Origin: Oenanthe sinensis
Taxonomy: Eukaryota; Streptophyta; Magnoliopsida; Apiales; Apiaceae
Assembly: GCA_028671895.1 (NCBI GenBank)
Contig: CM053813.1
Span: 45,540,501 to 45,604,500, forward strand
DNA: 64,000 nt
Direction of reading: 5' to 3'
Of the stretch, positions 61,382 through 64,000 are shown in pieces. The first letter of the stretch is position 1. Each line of letters starts with the position of its first letter. Position numbers and translations under genes: made by a program. The notes beneath the pieces are model-generated. The model saw only the letters and a program-made list of their open reading frames with translations, did no database searches and was not told where the DNA came from.

Positions 61382-61887
61382 TGTCTTTGGAACATGTTTT
61401 CTCTGTTTTTGATAGTTTCTTAGAAATGAAAAATTGAGAAAATTTTAGAAAACTTAGAAACAGAAGAGTGGAAAAAATCTTCACAAGTAACAGCCCCTTG
61501 ATATTTATGCTCACCAACTAATCTTATAGTGACATGGGAATAACCCAAAAACATGTTGAAACAATGACAAGCGCAGACTTTTTAATGTGTCTAGATAGCA
61601 TCTTCATTTGCTGAAACTCTGAAAGTAAAATTGTTATTCAGACAATCTATACCAGAAAGGAGATATGAAGAAGGGGAATTTAACATATTGGACTCTTGAC
61701 AAAGAAAAGTTGGATTGTTTCACAGAAAAAAGCCTTCGCATAAAGCATCAAGTAATACAAGTTCATAACTAATACTTCCGATTAAACGGAAAACAAAGTA
61801 ACTGCATGCAGATGCAATGCATAGTAATTGTTTCTACTCTTCTCCATGTAGATTCTACTTGGTCTTGTTGCCTTTGATTTTCAATCC

Positions 61888-64000
61888 TCAGCGTTGGGAA
61901 CTAAAAAGAGCTCTGCTAATTATACCAGTGGCTTCAATATAACGATCAACACACCTGGAAATGCAGCTACTTTCGCCACTGCTCAAGCTACTGCCAGGTT
62001 TTGTGATGCACTTGTCAAAGCACTTTCCCCTAACAGTCTGATCCATCAAAGAATAATTTTAGACTGCATAATATCAAATAAATGACTGAATTATAGTATA
62101 TGCTCCATGATCTATTGGACTGTCAACTGATACAAGAAAGAAATTGTATCAATTTGCACGTTCATATAGCCGTGCTTGTTGAAAATTATCTCAAAGATAT
62201 ATATGCTATGATGTTTATTGATTTTTATTATTGACATAGCTGATGGGTTGAAAAATATGTTTATACAATTTGGACAAAAATAACTTAATCCAAAAAAGAA
62301 AATAAAACTCACATCTACTCAGAGACGGAGGCAGGGGAGGCAGTTTGGGGCGGCCGCCACCCCAAACTCTGAAATTGATATAAAATTAGTTATAAGAAGT
62401 ATTATTTTATATTAAAAATTTAATGATTTAAGAGTAAATTTATAGAATATATCAACATTGCCCCCTCAAAATATATGTTTATGTGAATAATTTATAATCA
62501 TTTTCTTAATATTTGATGTTATTTTGATTTTTTTATAAATTTAACTATATATATTGGATTATATTAAAAAATTCTTATTATTTATAAGTTTTTTGCTAAT
62601 AAATTAATATATAAATATTTATAAAATTTATATATTTTTATTATATATAAGAGTATGAGTAACCTTGAAGTGGATCCACTCAAAGAAGCAAAATGCAATC
62701 AAACTACAGATGTTGTTATTTAGTCAGTTAAAGACAAGTTAAAATATGTAGTGGGCACATCAAAACTAAGTGATCCTGTACGTGGCTAACAACAATTTAA
62801 CTGCCCCTGCAGTTTTAAAGCATGTCTGTAATGATAATGTCCAATAAAAGAAACTAACTTACAGGATACACATTAATGTTCATGTCTCATTCGAATTAAA
62901 AAAAAGTGTAGAAGTTTGTGTGTTTGTTTAGGCTTGAAAGTTGCCTAATCCAAGCACAAGTTCTTCGTCTGAATATATAAATCAGTAAATGAAGAAGTGA
63001 TAACTCAGGTTAGTTAAGACTTGAAGAGCTGGCTAAAAATGGGTTCTAAACATACACGAGATTGTGAAGATTCTAAACAAGCACATAATTGAATTTTAAC
63101 TAATTACCTCTCATTTCTGACTTAAAATGAGGCTCTAAGTTCATTTAGCATATAAACAATTTTAAGGGTGCTATAGCGTCTATCTTAACCCTAAAAGCTA
63201 GCTTAATGCGTGAGATGCCCCTTCCACAATAATCTTATCAATTACACATCGGGGCTTGGAATACACAACTGATAGTTCCCTTCATTTTGTGTGATTGTAA
63301 TTCAATTGCACAAAATGTATTTTGTGTGATTGTAATTATAAGTAATGAGTGCTTAACTTTGATACCCTGCTTAACTTTGATACCCCTCGTCCTTAGTTAT
63401 CAAATGTCAAAGGTTCGAGCCTCACTGGAGGCAAATGTGTGCATGAACATTTAATTCCTCATAATTGACCTTATAGACAGTTGAGAACATGAATTTCATT
63501 TTAAATTCTAGATTTGATCAAATGATATGTTTGGGTAATTGTAAGAATTTGAATTCCCAGACATTCAAATATCAGTACAAATATGAGAATTTGAAATGAC
63601 AAGTCAAATTCTATCCATTTAGGGGGAAAAGGTCAAATTCTATCCTTTGAAATCCATCGTTTGAAATGAAATACATGTTTCCAAACACAATCTTAGGTAC
63701 TTACAATTAAGTTTCAACCTCGTGTATTTACACGTAATTCAGAAGTTGTTAAGTTAAATTATCACAGACAGCAACTTAAAAACATATCAGTTGCACATAA
63801 TTAGAAACATATAGTAAAATAACATACTCAACAAGATAAACAAGCATAACAATAGATATAAAATTGAAGAGCATGAACTGGGGTGGGACCTCGAGAAACT
63901 CCTCAGCATAGGCCTGGGCGAGTTGGGTTTTGAGTTGATTCATAAAATCTTCTTGTGAAATAGGAGGGGGTGATCCAGAGCTTGCTGATGATGTCGAAAA
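61888..64000 (-). CDS. TIM13: TIM13, small translocase of the mitochondrial intermembrane space (partial)
   Basis: Minus strand, two exons seen: 63890-64000 (runs off the window; the ATG is beyond 64000) and 61888-62037, joined by an 1852-bp GT-AG intron in phase 0. The visible 86 residues include EDFMNQLKTQLAQAYAEEFLE, then TVRGKCFDKCITKPGSSLSS, ESSCISRCVDRYIEATGIIS and a stop. The twin CX3C motifs (KCFDKC and SCISRC) are the disulphide-forming pairs of small Tim proteins. Tim13 forms a chaperone hexamer with Tim8 that carries hydrophobic precursors across the intermembrane space to the inner or outer membrane. Only about the first ten residues seem to be missing. Confidence 0.94.
62325..62660. 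mobile_element. Possible DNA-transposon end in the TIM13 intron
   Basis: CAGAGACGGAGGCAGGGGAGGCAG at 62320-62343, with GGGGCGGCCGCC just after, is an abrupt G+C-rich block in A/T-rich DNA, like the CAGxGxCGGA ends of hAT elements in this window. It is followed by A/T-rich sequence. I cannot find a matching right end or target duplication, so this is tentative. Confidence 0.35.

Noticed and set aside
61894..62085. 63-codon frame on the plus strand
   Set aside because: It is the reverse of TIM13 exon 2; the minus strand gives the twin CX3C protein with correct splice sites.
63361..63450. Possible SINE (GGTTCGAGCCTCACTGG resembles a Pol III B box)
   Set aside because: No matching A box at the right distance and no target duplications found.
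1..64000. CRISPR arrays, operons, bacterial-type signals
   Set aside because: This is plant nuclear DNA; the repeats are transposons, duplications and microsatellites, not spaced arrays.

Overview
This is a plant nuclear window. The genes have introns, plant-only families are present (class II ERF, HIPP, Raf-like MAPKKK, MTP1), the intergenic DNA is very AT-rich, and plant-type transposons are dense (Stowaway-like, hAT, Mutator-like, PIF/Harbinger, solo LTRs, a SINE-like retroposon). It is a eudicot, perhaps an asterid; I cannot name the species. All gene models were read by eye from splice signals and remembered family sequences; no search was run.

Layout, left to right. 0-4.6 kb is AT-rich with MITE-like repeats. 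4.6-7.65 kb (-) holds a three-exon HIPP metallochaperone gene. 7.65-12.8 kb has no gene I can recognise, but contains a perfect 42-bp palindrome. 12.8-13.4 kb (-) is an intronless H3.1-type histone gene with a histone-octamer promoter. 13.5-19.9 kb is repeat-rich and includes a PIF/Harbinger transposase relic split by a hAT element. 19.9-26.7 kb holds a broken EAR-type ERF repressor gene and a second broken copy made by a tandem duplication of about 3.3 kb; each copy has its own later insertion. 27.9-31.6 kb (+) is a Raf-like kinase gene. 33.3-33.9 kb is a SINE-like retroposon. 35.7-45.6 kb (+) is a 13-exon FIE (PRC2 WD40 subunit) locus whose third intron has been inflated to 6.1 kb by a 3.3-kb solo LTR and a hAT element that itself contains a Mutator-like element. 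Several FIE splice junctions are non-canonical. 48.4 kb carries an orphan last exon of plastid ribosomal protein L11. 49.1-52.9 kb is a 1.8-kb tandem duplication with a MITE in one copy only. 53.2-56.5 kb (+) is an MTP1 zinc transporter with a 5'UTR intron and an in-frame loss of three residues inside the TM2 zinc site. 58.2-59.6 kb (+) is an eight-exon soluble inorganic pyrophosphatase. 61.9-64.0 kb (-) is TIM13, running off the right edge.

The genes do not form a pathway; they are ordinary neighbours on a plant chromosome. The points most worth checking are the MTP1 TM2 deletion, the FIE splice-site defects, the duplicated ERF pseudogene and the orphan L11 exon. I found no evidence of a new multi-gene system.
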